NCBI GenBank assembly: GCA_900469445.1
Contig: UBXM01000001.1
Location: 1 to 64,000 of the forward strand
Reading direction: 5' to 3'
DNA from: Hyphomicrobiales bacterium
Lineage (GTDB): Bacteria > Pseudomonadota > Alphaproteobacteria > Rhizobiales > Rhizobiaceae
DNA: 64,000 nucleotides
A model generated the notes under the pieces. The model made no database searches, was not told the DNA's origin, and saw nothing but the letters and a program-made list of their open reading frames with translations. This document shows, in pieces, positions 46,557 through 59,163 of the stretch (its first letter is position 1; every line of letters begins with the position of its first letter). The translations under genes were made by a program, and so were the position numbers.

Positions 46557-47341
46557 AGCAGAACCGCCTCTGGGCCTGGATCATCATCGCTCTGGCCGCC
46601 ATCTATTTCATCGTGCCGCTGATCGCGACCTTCATCTTCTCGCTGCGCATGCGCCGCGGCGTGCTCAGCTTCGATTCCTACGTCTCGGTCTTTTCCGATC
46701 CGCGCTTCTTTTCGAGCTTCGGTTATTCTCTGGGCATCGGCGCCTTCACCATCGTCCTTGGCGTTCTCGTCGTCGTGCCGGCCGTCTATTACGTGCGGCT
46801 GCGCATGCCGTGGCTGCGCCCGGTGATGGAATTCGTCACCCTGCTGCCGCTCGTCATTCCCGCACTGGTCCTGGTCTACGGTTATATCCGGCTCTACAAT
46901 TCGAGCTCCTGGATCCCGTTCACCGGCTCGGTGATAGGAACGGATATCCTGCTCATCTGTGCCTGCATGACGCTCGCTCTGCCCTACATGTATCGCGCCG
47001 TCGATACCGGCATGCGCACGATCGACATCAACACCCTGACTGAAGCCGCACAAATTCTCGGTGCCAGCCAGTGGACGATCCTGTCGCGCATCGTCTTCCC
47101 GAACATCTTCGTGGCAGTCCTGTCCGGTGCCTTCCTCACACTCGCCATCGTCATCGGCGAGTTCACCATCGCAAGCCTTTTGAACCGGCCGACCTTCGGC
47201 CCCTATCTCGTCACGGTCGGCACCAATCGTGCCTATGAGCCGTCGGCGCTTGCCATCATTTCACTGCTCGTCACCTGGGGCGCCATGGGCATGATCCAGT
47301 TGCTCGCCCGGTTCGCGCCGAAGACCGCCCGCAAGGATTAG
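46553..47341 (+). CDS. ABC transporter permease 2 (PotC-like)
   Basis: 262 residues with six helices; EAA loop TEAAQILGASQWTILSRIVFPNI. Its ATG overlaps the preceding permease stop (ATGA). It forms the heteromeric membrane channel with permease 1 and is followed 10 nt later by the ATPase. Confidence 0.9.
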   Translation: MKQNRLWAWIIIALAAIYFIVPLIATFIFSLRMRRGVLSFDSYVSVFSDPRFFSSFGYSLGIGAFTIVLGVLVVVPAVYYVRLRMPWLRPVMEFVTLLPLVIPALVLVYGYIRLYNSSSWIPFTGSVIGTDILLICACMTLALPYMYRAVDTGMRTIDINTLTEAAQILGASQWTILSRIVFPNIFVAVLSGAFLTLAIVIGEFTIASLLNRPTFGPYLVTVGTNRAYEPSALAIISLLVTWGAMGMIQLLARFAPKTARKD

Positions 47342-47351
47342 AGACCCGACA

Positions 47352-48419
47352 ATGGCCGAAGAATTTCTCCGTATCGAAAAGCTCGTAAAGGCTTTCGGCG
47401 CCAACCAGGTGGTCAAGAGCGTCGACCTCTCCTTCAACAAGGGTGAATTCATCTCCCTGCTCGGCCCGTCCGGCTGCGGAAAGACGACCATTCTGCGCAT
47501 GATCGCCGGTTTCGAGCGCCCCACGAGCGGCAATATCTTTGTCGATGGCCGCGAGATCACCAACCTCACGCCGAACCGCCGCAATATCGGCATGGTCTTC
47601 CAGGCCTATGCCCTGTTTCCCAACATGACGGTCTTCGATAACGTCGCCTTTGGTTTGAAGGTGGCGGGTAAGCCGAAAGCCGAGATCGCCCCGCGTGTGG
47701 CGGAAATGCTCAAGCTGATCCACCTGGAACAGCTTGCCGACCGTTATCCCTACCAGATGTCGGGTGGCCAGCAGCAACGCGTGGCGCTTGCCCGCGCACT
47801 CGCACCGAGCCCGCGCATGTTGCTGCTCGATGAACCGCTGTCTGCTCTCGACGCGAAAATCCGCGTGTCGCTGCGCGAGCAGATCCGCGAGATCCAGCAG
47901 AACCTCGGCATCACCACCGTCTTCGTCACCCACGATCAGGAAGAGGCCCTGTCGATATCCGACCGCATCGTCGTCATGAATGCCGGCCGCGCGGATCAGG
48001 TCGGCACGCCGTCCGACATCTACAATCGTCCGGCAACCCGCTTCGTCGCCTCGTTTGTCGGCACGCTCAACATCATCGACGCCACGGTTGTCGACCCCGC
48101 CGCCAATACGATCCGCATCGGTGATGGCGTCATCACCCTGCGTGAACCGATCGGTGCGTTGAAGGGTGGCGACAAGGTTTCCGTCGCCCTGCGCCCCGAA
48201 GCCGGATCGCTATCCGAAAGCGCGACCGGCGACACTGCGCTTACCGGCACAGTCGTTTCGTCCCACTTTCTCGGCTCTGTCGTGCGCACCAAGTTCGATG
48301 TCGGCGGCAACCAGATTTCCTTCGACATGTTCAATGCACCGGACAAGGTCCTGCCGCAGCCGGGCGAAACGGTCACATTGCGTTTTGCAGCCGGCGATCT
48401 GCTGCTGATCAAGGATTGA
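47352..48419 (+). CDS. ABC transporter ATPase (PotA-like)
   Basis: 355 residues: nucleotide-binding domain with Walker A LGPSGCGKTT (about 37-46), signature MSGGQQQRVALARAL (about 136-150), Walker B MLLLDEPLSALD and switch His in FVTHDQEEA, followed by a C-terminal TOBE-type regulatory domain (about 240-355). It powers the importer encoded upstream. Best family match is the polyamine/iron/phosphonate ATPase group; substrate open. Confidence 0.93.
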   Translation: MAEEFLRIEKLVKAFGANQVVKSVDLSFNKGEFISLLGPSGCGKTTILRMIAGFERPTSGNIFVDGREITNLTPNRRNIGMVFQAYALFPNMTVFDNVAFGLKVAGKPKAEIAPRVAEMLKLIHLEQLADRYPYQMSGGQQQRVALARALAPSPRMLLLDEPLSALDAKIRVSLREQIREIQQNLGITTVFVTHDQEEALSISDRIVVMNAGRADQVGTPSDIYNRPATRFVASFVGTLNIIDATVVDPAANTIRIGDGVITLREPIGALKGGDKVSVALRPEAGSLSESATGDTALTGTVVSSHFLGSVVRTKFDVGGNQISFDMFNAPDKVLPQPGETVTLRFAAGDLLLIKD

Positions 48420-48508
48420 GCCACGTCAGGCACAAGAAAGCAGGCCTGTTGCCGAACTGCATCGCCATGTCAGTGGATTGACCGGGCAAACGGCCTTTAA
48501 GCCTTGAT

Positions 48509-48529
48509 ATGCGGCACCCCATGCCGCAT
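48509..48529. other. Hairpin after the ABC transporter operon
   Basis: Stem ATGCGGCA / TGCCGCAT with loop CCCCA, 90 nt after the ATPase stop and 57 nt before the MHS transporter start. No T-run follows, so it could be a weak terminator or a leader structure. Confidence 0.35.
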
Positions 48530-48585
48530 TCCCGTTGGTGCTATCTCCCTGAGCGGGAGGCCACCCCGTACATTAGTTGAGTATA

Positions 48586-49935
48586 ATGTCTTCGATTACC
48601 TCATCGGCTCCTTCCGGAGCCGCTCCGCGCCGTCTTACCTCCCAGGATTTCCGAACCCTCGGCCTCGCCGCCCTCGGCGGCGCGCTGGAGTTCTATGATT
48701 TCATCATCTTCGTGTTTTTCGCGACAGTGATCGGAAAACTATTCTTCCCGCCGGACATGCCGGAATGGCTGGTGCTGATCCAGACGTTCGGCATTTTCGC
48801 TGCCGGTTATCTCATCCGTCCGCTCGGCGGCATCGTGCTTGCCCATTTCGGCGACATGTTCGGCCGCAAGAAGGTCTTTGCCTTTTCGATCCTGCTGATG
48901 GCGCTGTCGACGCTCGGCATGGCAATCATGCCGACCTACGCGACCATCGGCGTCATGGCTCCAATCCTTCTCGTTCTGATGCGCATCCTGCAGGGTGCAG
49001 CCATCGGCGGCGAAGTTCCCGGCGCCTGGACCTTCGTTGCCGAACACGTGCCCTTCCGCCGCGTCGGTTTCGCCTGTGGCTTCCTGACATCCGGCCTGTC
49101 GCTCGGCATCCTGCTCGGCTCGTCGATCGCAACTGTGATCAACACGGTCTTTTCGCCGGAAGCGATTGCTGATGGCGCATGGCGCATTCCGTTCTTCCTC
49201 GGCGGCATCTTCGGTCTGCTTTCCGTCTGGATGCGTCGCTGGTTGCAGGAAACCCCGATCTTCGCCGAGATGAAGGCAAGCCGTGCGCTTGCACCGGAAC
49301 TGCCGCTCAAGACCGTGCTGCGCGATCACCTGCGCGGCGTGATCATCTCCATGCTGTTGACCTGGATCCTCTCCGCCGCAATCGTCGTCACCACGCTGAT
49401 GACCGCGACCCTCTTGCAGAAGATCTACGGCTACACGGCCCAGCAGTCTCTTGCCGCCACCAGCTTCGGCACGCTGTTCCTGATCTTCGCCACCTCGGCG
49501 GCAGGCAGCATTGTCGACCGGGTCGGTTCAGGCCGTTTCTTCACCGTAGCAGGTGTGGTTTTCGGCGCAGCCACCTGGGCTTTCTACAGCTTTGCCGGCA
49601 CATCGATCACCCTCATGTTCGCTCTCTACGCGATCATGGGCCTGGCCGTCGGTCTTGTCGGTGCAGTACCTTATGTGATGGTCCGCGCCTTCCCGGCTCG
49701 TGTCCGTTTCACCGGCCTCTCCTTCTCCTACAACGTCTCCTACGCCATCTTCGGCGGCCTGACCCCGATTGCGGTAACATCTGCACTCGCCATCAATCCG
49801 ATGGCCCACGCCTGGTATCTGCTGTTCATCGCGGCGCTGACAGTCGGCGTCGGCATCTATCTCAGCCTGAACGGCGAGAAGGTGGAATCGGATGCCGGCA
49901 TCGAAGAACTGACGGCAAGGCTGGCAAAGGGCTGA
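48586..49935 (+). CDS. MFS transporter, MHS type (second copy)
   Basis: 449 residues with about twelve helices, the MFS loop AHFGDMFGRKKV (about 89-100) and GEVPGAWTFVAEH, as in metabolite:H+ symporters such as ProP. Substrate unknown. ATG chosen; an upstream TTG in frame is less likely. The ribosome binding site is weak. It lies 166 bp after the ABC operon and ends at a perfect terminator shared with metH. Confidence 0.84.
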   Translation: MSSITSSAPSGAAPRRLTSQDFRTLGLAALGGALEFYDFIIFVFFATVIGKLFFPPDMPEWLVLIQTFGIFAAGYLIRPLGGIVLAHFGDMFGRKKVFAFSILLMALSTLGMAIMPTYATIGVMAPILLVLMRILQGAAIGGEVPGAWTFVAEHVPFRRVGFACGFLTSGLSLGILLGSSIATVINTVFSPEAIADGAWRIPFFLGGIFGLLSVWMRRWLQETPIFAEMKASRALAPELPLKTVLRDHLRGVIISMLLTWILSAAIVVTTLMTATLLQKIYGYTAQQSLAATSFGTLFLIFATSAAGSIVDRVGSGRFFTVAGVVFGAATWAFYSFAGTSITLMFALYAIMGLAVGLVGAVPYVMVRAFPARVRFTGLSFSYNVSYAIFGGLTPIAVTSALAINPMAHAWYLLFIAALTVGVGIYLSLNGEKVESDAGIEELTARLAKG

Positions 49936-49963
49936 CAATTGGCGTCACGCCACCTGACATAAG

Positions 49964-49996
49964 AAAAGGCCGGAGAGCAGCACTCTCCGGCCTTTT
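49964..49996. terminator. Bidirectional terminator between MHS transporter and metH
   Basis: Perfect 14-bp stem AAAAGGCCGGAGAG / CTCTCCGGCCTTTT with a CAGCA loop, T-run on both strands. Ends both the transporter (+) and metH (-). Confidence 0.92.
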
Positions 49997-50022
49997 CGTT
50001 TTGATGATCAGCGAAGGGCGGC

Positions 50023-53796
<3,774 letters not shown>

Positions 53797-53836
53797 GGCA
53801 AACACTCCTGATAGAGATCAAGGCAATATCTATAAC

Positions 53837-53858
53837 CATATAAAGATGCCTTTATGTG
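53837..53858. promoter_or_regulatory. Predicted SahR-like operator at the metH promoter
   Basis: CATATAAAG and CTTTATGTG half-sites form an imperfect 22-bp palindrome with the same TATAAAGAT half as the perfect site at 30963. It is 40 nt upstream of the metH start and overlaps the predicted -10, consistent with repression. Confidence 0.7.
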
Positions 53859-53880
53859 ATGTCCAGCACATACGTCGCAA
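53851..53880 (-). promoter_or_regulatory. Predicted metH promoter
   Basis: On the minus strand TTGCGA, 18-bp spacer, CATAAA. The -10 lies inside the palindromic operator. Confidence 0.45.
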
Positions 53881-54000
53881 TCGATGCCGGATTTGTCGCA
53901 AGGGCCGACAGTCCGATTTATGCCAGATTCGCCAATGACAGCTATGGTCGCAATCACTATAGGCTTTAAGTAAAGTGTTGACGCACAAGGGAGAAGAAGC

Positions 54001-55257
54001 ATGAGCGAAGCCAGTCAGCCGTCGAAGTTCTGGAGCGAACTTCCCTATCATCGCCGCTGGCTTCTTGATCAGGCAGAAGGCCTGATGGATTTTTTCCAGT
54101 ATCGTGCGATCAATCCCAAGGGTGGCTTTTACGATCTCGATGATGCGGGCCAACCGCTTCCCGGCAGCAATCCCGTCCGCGGCATCCACGCTTCGGCGCG
54201 CATGGTCCATTGCTTCTCGATCGCCTACATGCTCGGCCGGCCGGGCGCAGGTGACCTGATCGACCACGGCATGAATTTTCTCTGGAACGGCCATCGTGAC
54301 CAGAAGAACGGCGGTTACGTCTGGTCGATGAACGACGACGGCCACGCGGACACCAACAAGCAGGGTTACGGCCACGCCTTCGTCCTGCTGGCCGCCTCCT
54401 CCGCCAAGGTCATCGGCCATCCCCTCGCGGACAAGATGCTGGCCGATATCACGGAAGTGCTCGAAACCCGCTTCTGGGAGAAAAACCACGGCGCCATCGC
54501 CGAGGAATTCACCGCCGAATGGGGACCGATCGACGGTGGCACCTATCGCGGCCAGAACTCCAACATGCACCTCACCGAGGCGCTGATGGCAGCCTATGAG
54601 GCGACCGGCGAACAGCATTATCTCGACAAGGCGGAAAGCATCGCCGATCTCATCATCCGCCGCCTTGCAGGCGCGACCGGCTTCCGTGTCGGCGAACATT
54701 TCGACACAAACTGGATCCTCAACAAGGACTATTATCATCCGGACGAAATGTTCCGCCCTGCCGGCACCACGCCCGGCCACGCACTGGAATGGGCACGCCT
54801 TACCCTGCAGCTCTGGGCACTCGGGGGCAAGAAACACGCCTGGATGCCGGATGCCGCCAAGAACCTCTTCGTCCAGGCCATGTCACTGGGATGGGACAAG
54901 GAGAAAGGTGGTTTCTTCTATACGCTCGATTGGGATGACAAACCGGCCAAGACCAACAAGCTCTGGTGGCCCATGTGCGAGGCGGCAGGTGCCGCGCACT
55001 TCATCAACCAGCACCTCCCAAGCGATCCCTTCTTCGAGGACAGCTATCGCCTGATCTGGAGCACGATCGCCAACCGCTTCATCGACCACCGAAATGGCGG
55101 CTGGCACGAAGAACTGACGGAAGATCTCGTTCCCGCCCACACGCTCTTTCCGGGCAAGGGCGATATCTACCACGCCTTCCAGGCCTGCCTCATTCCGCTT
55201 TATCCGGCCGATGGCAGCCTGACGAAGATGATCGGCAAAGCGGGCGGCAGCATCTGA
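54001..55257 (+). CDS. AGE-family sugar epimerase/isomerase (mannose isomerase-like)
   Basis: 418-residue alpha6/alpha6 barrel of the N-acylglucosamine 2-epimerase family, which interconverts ketoses and aldoses (for example mannose-fructose, YihS) or N-acyl-hexosamines. Conserved histidines in RGIHASARMVH, GQNSNMHLTEA and GHALEWARL, and the WNGHRD segment, fit the isomerase branch. The strong ribosome binding site GGGAGAAG sits 6 nt upstream. Intergenic gap to metH is 204 bp. Confidence 0.85.
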   Translation: MSEASQPSKFWSELPYHRRWLLDQAEGLMDFFQYRAINPKGGFYDLDDAGQPLPGSNPVRGIHASARMVHCFSIAYMLGRPGAGDLIDHGMNFLWNGHRDQKNGGYVWSMNDDGHADTNKQGYGHAFVLLAASSAKVIGHPLADKMLADITEVLETRFWEKNHGAIAEEFTAEWGPIDGGTYRGQNSNMHLTEALMAAYEATGEQHYLDKAESIADLIIRRLAGATGFRVGEHFDTNWILNKDYYHPDEMFRPAGTTPGHALEWARLTLQLWALGGKKHAWMPDAAKNLFVQAMSLGWDKEKGGFFYTLDWDDKPAKTNKLWWPMCEAAGAAHFINQHLPSDPFFEDSYRLIWSTIANRFIDHRNGGWHEELTEDLVPAHTLFPGKGDIYHAFQACLIPLYPADGSLTKMIGKAGGSI

Positions 55258-55341
55258 GCATTTCGGGAATTCAGGCAAGGGAACCATCCCGAATACAATT
55301 CAGTTTCCGGTGACGTGCAACCATGACACCGGAAACCCTAC

Positions 55342-55830
55342 ATGCTCACCAGCCTCGCCAATGAGTTCGCCCACGAAGCGCCGGTATCGATCGAGATCCT
55401 GATCGTCCGGCTGCTCGGTGCAGCACTATTCTGCGGCCTGATCGGATTGGAACGCGAAAGCACGAACAATGCGGCAGGCCTGCGCACCAATATGATAATC
55501 GGGCTCGCCGCCTGCGTCTTCACGCTCGTCGGACTGCAGATCATCCACGAATTCGGCAACCGCCCCGACACGGTCCAGATCGACCCGATGCGCCTGATCG
55601 AGGCCGTCACTGCCGGCATCGCCTTCCTGGCCGCCGGCGTGGTCTTCCAGATGCGCGGCGACGTGAAGGGGCTGACGACCGGCGCCAGCATGTGGTTGTC
55701 GGGCGCCATCGGCCTCTGCGTTGGCCTCGGCATGTGGCTCGTCGCAGTGATGGCAACCGCCACCGGTCTTCTGATCCTATGGCTCTTGCGCAAGGCTCAG
55801 GTTGCATCCGGCCTGAAGGACGAGAGATAG
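55342..55830 (+). CDS. MgtC/SapB family membrane protein
   Basis: 162 residues, four to five helices. The conserved cores FCGLIGLERE, AAGLRTNMIIGLAACVFTLVG and RLIEAVTAGIAFLAAGVV identify the MgtC family, whose relatives modulate membrane ATPases and adaptation to low Mg2+. It lacks the C-terminal cytoplasmic ACT-like domain of Salmonella MgtC. No Mg2+-sensing leader could be recognised. It follows the isomerase by 84 nt and converges on cutC. Confidence 0.85.
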   Translation: MLTSLANEFAHEAPVSIEILIVRLLGAALFCGLIGLERESTNNAAGLRTNMIIGLAACVFTLVGLQIIHEFGNRPDTVQIDPMRLIEAVTAGIAFLAAGVVFQMRGDVKGLTTGASMWLSGAIGLCVGLGMWLVAVMATATGLLILWLLRKAQVASGLKDER

Positions 55831-55842
55831 GCGCCTGGAAGG

Positions 55843-56571
55843 TTACTTGGTCAGCCCTCTCAGTACAGCCAGCATTTGACGAACCACCCTGGCATCGGTG
55901 CGAAACTCCCGCTCCGCAGCAAAGCCGAAACGAAGAAGCGTATCCTCGGCAGAAGTCACCGGCAGGCGACAAGAGGCGTGAACCTCGCGAACACCTGTTT
56001 CGGCAACGATATCCGCAACATTTTCCGGCGTAACTCCACTGCCAGCCATGATCGAAATGCGGCTCCGAGCCTCCTCGACGAGGCGACGAAGCATCGCCTT
56101 TCCATCTGGAGCCCTCACCGCCTGACCTGACGTCAATATCCGCTCGAAGCCGAGTTCAATTGCCTGCTCCAGAGCTTGCCGAGGATCAGGCACCAGATCG
56201 AAGGCACGATGCAGGGTACGACCCATGCCATCAGCACGCTTAGCCAGGACAGCCAGCAAATCGAGATCCAGCCGCCCATCCGCAAGGCTGGCGCCCAGAA
56301 CCACGCCGGCAAGTCCGCTCTCACGCGCCGCATTGATATCGGCCAGCATTACATCTTGCGAAGCGGCATCGAAGACGAAATCGCCTGCCCTCGGCCGGAT
56401 CATCGCATAGACCGGCACCGGCGCTCCGGCAGCCAATGCCATCAGCCCCTTCGAAGGCGTCAGTCCGCCGACATCCAGCGCCGAACAAAGCTCGATCCGT
56501 TGCGCGCCGCCTGCGATCGCCGCATGGAGCCCTTCAGCGCTATCGACACAAACCTCAAGCAGCGCGGACAT
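55843..56571 (-). CDS. cutC: CutC family protein (TIM-barrel)
   Basis: 242 residues. ALLEVCVDSAEGLHAAIAGGAQRIELCSAL near the start and GGLTPSKGL and YAMIRPRAGDFVF are the CutC family hallmarks. CutC was named for copper homeostasis, but that role is not secure, so the cellular function is uncertain. Its 5' end overlaps the ROK-kinase gene by 17 bases, suggesting coupled expression in the cutC-ROK-VOC/hydrolase operon on the minus strand. The longer frame upstream would overlap the kinase much more and has no similarity. Confidence 0.85.
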   Translation of the reverse strand: MSALLEVCVDSAEGLHAAIAGGAQRIELCSALDVGGLTPSKGLMALAAGAPVPVYAMIRPRAGDFVFDAASQDVMLADINAARESGLAGVVLGASLADGRLDLDLLAVLAKRADGMGRTLHRAFDLVPDPRQALEQAIELGFERILTSGQAVRAPDGKAMLRRLVEEARSRISIMAGSGVTPENVADIVAETGVREVHASCRLPVTSAEDTLLRFGFAAEREFRTDARVVRQMLAVLRGLTK

Positions 56572-57532
56572 CAGCCACTCCCTGCCGCGCCAGAACCGCG
56601 GCTCCCATGAGCCCGCCATCCTCGCGACGGACCGCCGGCACCAGCAATGGGCGATCCAGCCTGTTGAGAATACGCGCCCTGACGGCCTCATCCAATGCAT
56701 CGATCAGCGCCGCAGCCGAAGCCAGCCCGCCGCCCACAGGCACGATCGATGGCCCGACCGTATTGATCGCCACCGCCAGCGGATCGGCAACGAGCTGCAG
56801 ATAGGCCGCGATCGTCTCGCCGGCCTTCTCGTCCCTTGCCTGCCAGTCATCGATGATCCGGTGACTGCTGCGCTCTTCATCATGGAAAAGCCTGTGCAGC
56901 TTCTCTATCCCTCGCGCTCCGCCGATCGTATCGACGCAGCCTGATTGCCCACATCCGCAGGCAAAACGCGGCACATGTCTGAGCTTGCCGCCGATCTCGA
57001 CGCTCGTGTTCAATGCGGGCCCATGTCCCCATTCGCCGGTCACGCCGCCGGCACCGCGAAGGATGCGCCCATCGACGGCAATCCCGCCGCCGATCCCCGT
57101 GCCGATGATGATGCAGAACACCACGGAATGCCCGCGACCAACGCCATCATTCGCCTCCGCCAGCGTCAGGCAATCGGCATCGTTTGCGGCAAAGACCGAG
57201 CGCCCTGTCATCTGCGATATCTGCTGGGCGATCGGAAGCCCTGTCAGGCACGGGATATTCGCCGATAACCCGGTTCCCGTCACCGGATCGACCAGCCCTG
57301 CAGTCGACAGGCCGAGAGGCAGTGTCCTGCCCGCATCCACCTTGTCGGCCAGTTGCTGCAATGCTGCTGCAAGCTCGCTCCAATCAGTCTTCGGCACCGG
57401 AACGCGCTCCAGTTCCTCCACCTGCCCCGGCGCGCGGGAAAGGCCGAACTTGATGAAGGACCCTCCGATATCGGCGCACAGGACGGGCACGTCCTGCACC
57501 GCCTCACGAGACATGGACACCGCTTGCATCAT
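56555..57532 (-). CDS. ROK-family sugar kinase
   Basis: 325 residues with ATP-binding DIGGSFIKFG (21-30), catalytic Asp118 in AANDAD, GTGIGGG (144-150), EWGH and the zinc-binding CGCGQSGC (192-199) of the ROK family. Likely a glucose, N-acetylglucosamine or N-acetylmannosamine kinase. Three start codons are possible (MMQAVSMS); the first overlaps the stop of the upstream VOC/hydrolase gene (ATGA). The neighbouring AGE-family isomerase could feed it a hexose, but this is inference. Confidence 0.85.
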   Translation of the reverse strand: MMQAVSMSREAVQDVPVLCADIGGSFIKFGLSRAPGQVEELERVPVPKTDWSELAAALQQLADKVDAGRTLPLGLSTAGLVDPVTGTGLSANIPCLTGLPIAQQISQMTGRSVFAANDADCLTLAEANDGVGRGHSVVFCIIIGTGIGGGIAVDGRILRGAGGVTGEWGHGPALNTSVEIGGKLRHVPRFACGCGQSGCVDTIGGARGIEKLHRLFHDEERSSHRIIDDWQARDEKAGETIAAYLQLVADPLAVAINTVGPSIVPVGGGLASAAALIDALDEAVRARILNRLDRPLLVPAVRREDGGLMGAAVLARQGVADVRAA

Positions 57533-59085
57533 GCTTCCAGCTCTTGCAACCAGGCGCGGACGATCACTTCGTCTTCGGCCCCAAGGCCATGATTGGCATC
57601 GAGCACCTTTGCTGTCAGCTTAGCACCGGCAGACCGCAGCCGATCCTCCAGTTCCCCCGCAAGCGGGCCGTAAAAATCGTCGACAGCGCTGAGCGACAAT
57701 ACGAGCGCATCCGAGAGATCGACCGTAGGACGTGCTTCAAGCACATTCATCGAGCGCAGCAGAACAGCCTTGCGGATCACCTCCGGATGCAGCTGCATCG
57801 TGGCACCGATCATGTTGCCGCCATTGGAATAACCGAGAAACGCCGTGCGCGACGGATCGACACCGTAGGCCGGGCCGATATCCTCGATGAAGGCGACAAA
57901 GGCTTCCGCTTCGGATGCGATCTCCTTCTGGTCGAACGTCGTCTGATCGAACCGGCGGAAGAAACGCGGCGAGCCTTCATCGGTCGAACGGCCGCGCAAT
58001 CCGATCAGCATCGCATTCGGCGCCACCTTGCGCCCGAGCGGCAGCATCGCCGTCTCGTTGGCGCCGCTGCCATGCAGCAGAACGAGCGTGGAGCCATCCC
58101 AATGTTCCGGCATATGGACCCGATGCACGAAAGGCAGGTCGCGATAGATCACCCGCTCCTCTCCCGGCAGGCCGAATTGCGGCAGCATCACTTTCAGCGC
58201 CTCGTGGTCGGTTTTGTAGTGTTTGGGAATGAAAAATCCTGTCCCGAGCGCCTCGACAGTCTCATCCGCGGTAAAGCCCGGATCATCGGTCGCGACTTCG
58301 ATCAGCGTTCCACCCGGCTCGCGCACATAGAGTGAATAGAAATAATGCCGGTCGTGGACATTGATGTCGCCCGCGTCTTCAGCCTGCAACGCCTTGTGCA
58401 GGTCATCCACCGCCTCCCGGCTTGTCGCCCTCACCGCCACATGGTCGATCGTGCCGGTGCCGGGCGCCGCCGTCCAGAACCCGCCGGCATTGCGCACGTC
58501 GATGATCTGCCCGCTGTCGGAAATCAGCCGCTGAACAGCGCCTTCGACCGCGCCGGATACGAAACCCGCATGCCGCTCAAGAAAAGCCGCCGTCTCATCG
58601 GCCTTTTCCGAAAGGATGGTCGCACCGCGAATGCCGCGGATCGCGTCCGCTTCGGCAATGCCGCCATCCGCCCACCAGACCCAGTCGCCATAGTCATCGA
58701 CACCGACCAGCTTGACGATGATCCCGTCCGGATCGGTCAGCCGCAATACCGGCTCGCCGAATTCCTGTGTCGGACCGGTCATCTTCACATTGCATTGCAG
58801 CGCCCATGTCAGCCAGAAACCGATCGCCTCGCGGTCCACCGCGAAACTGATCTCGCTTGGCGCTCCATGGCCTACGCGCCCGAGCGAGCCATCTTCCCAG
58901 GCCAGAAACGTGACCAGCGAGCCGGGCGTTGCGGCGCCATCGCCGTAAAACAGATGCAGCTGCTGTGCGTCCTCGAAACCGGCTGTGCGCTTGACGAGGC
59001 GCAGGCCGAGGAATCCGACATAGAAATCGACATTCGCCTGGATTTTCCGAGTGATCGCCGTGAGGTGGTGAATACCGCTGGTCAT
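57529..59085 (-). CDS. Fusion of VOC ring-cleaving dioxygenase-like and alpha/beta hydrolase (MhqO-MhqD type)
   Basis: 518 residues with two modules. Residues 1-290 are two VOC repeats; probable metal ligands His7, His215 (TIDHVAV) and Glu263 (TLIEVAT). Residues 320-518 are an alpha/beta hydrolase of the phospholipase/carboxylesterase type with nucleophile Ser420 in GYSNGG, Asp near 469 and His499 in ANHGLG. In Bacillus the separate MhqO and MhqD proteins belong to a quinone/hydroquinone detoxification system; here the parts are one polypeptide. The substrate is therefore plausibly a quinone or catechol, as inference. Start ATG is clear; the next gene overlaps its stop by four bases. Confidence 0.85.
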   Translation of the reverse strand: MTSGIHHLTAITRKIQANVDFYVGFLGLRLVKRTAGFEDAQQLHLFYGDGAATPGSLVTFLAWEDGSLGRVGHGAPSEISFAVDREAIGFWLTWALQCNVKMTGPTQEFGEPVLRLTDPDGIIVKLVGVDDYGDWVWWADGGIAEADAIRGIRGATILSEKADETAAFLERHAGFVSGAVEGAVQRLISDSGQIIDVRNAGGFWTAAPGTGTIDHVAVRATSREAVDDLHKALQAEDAGDINVHDRHYFYSLYVREPGGTLIEVATDDPGFTADETVEALGTGFFIPKHYKTDHEALKVMLPQFGLPGEERVIYRDLPFVHRVHMPEHWDGSTLVLLHGSGANETAMLPLGRKVAPNAMLIGLRGRSTDEGSPRFFRRFDQTTFDQKEIASEAEAFVAFIEDIGPAYGVDPSRTAFLGYSNGGNMIGATMQLHPEVIRKAVLLRSMNVLEARPTVDLSDALVLSLSAVDDFYGPLAGELEDRLRSAGAKLTAKVLDANHGLGAEDEVIVRAWLQELEA

Positions 59086-59163
59086 GATCTTTTACCTTGG
59101 GTGTCCGGGCTTCGGCCCGATCGTGTTTCGATTAGGGTGTGCGGCGGCTCAAGCCGGAACGGC

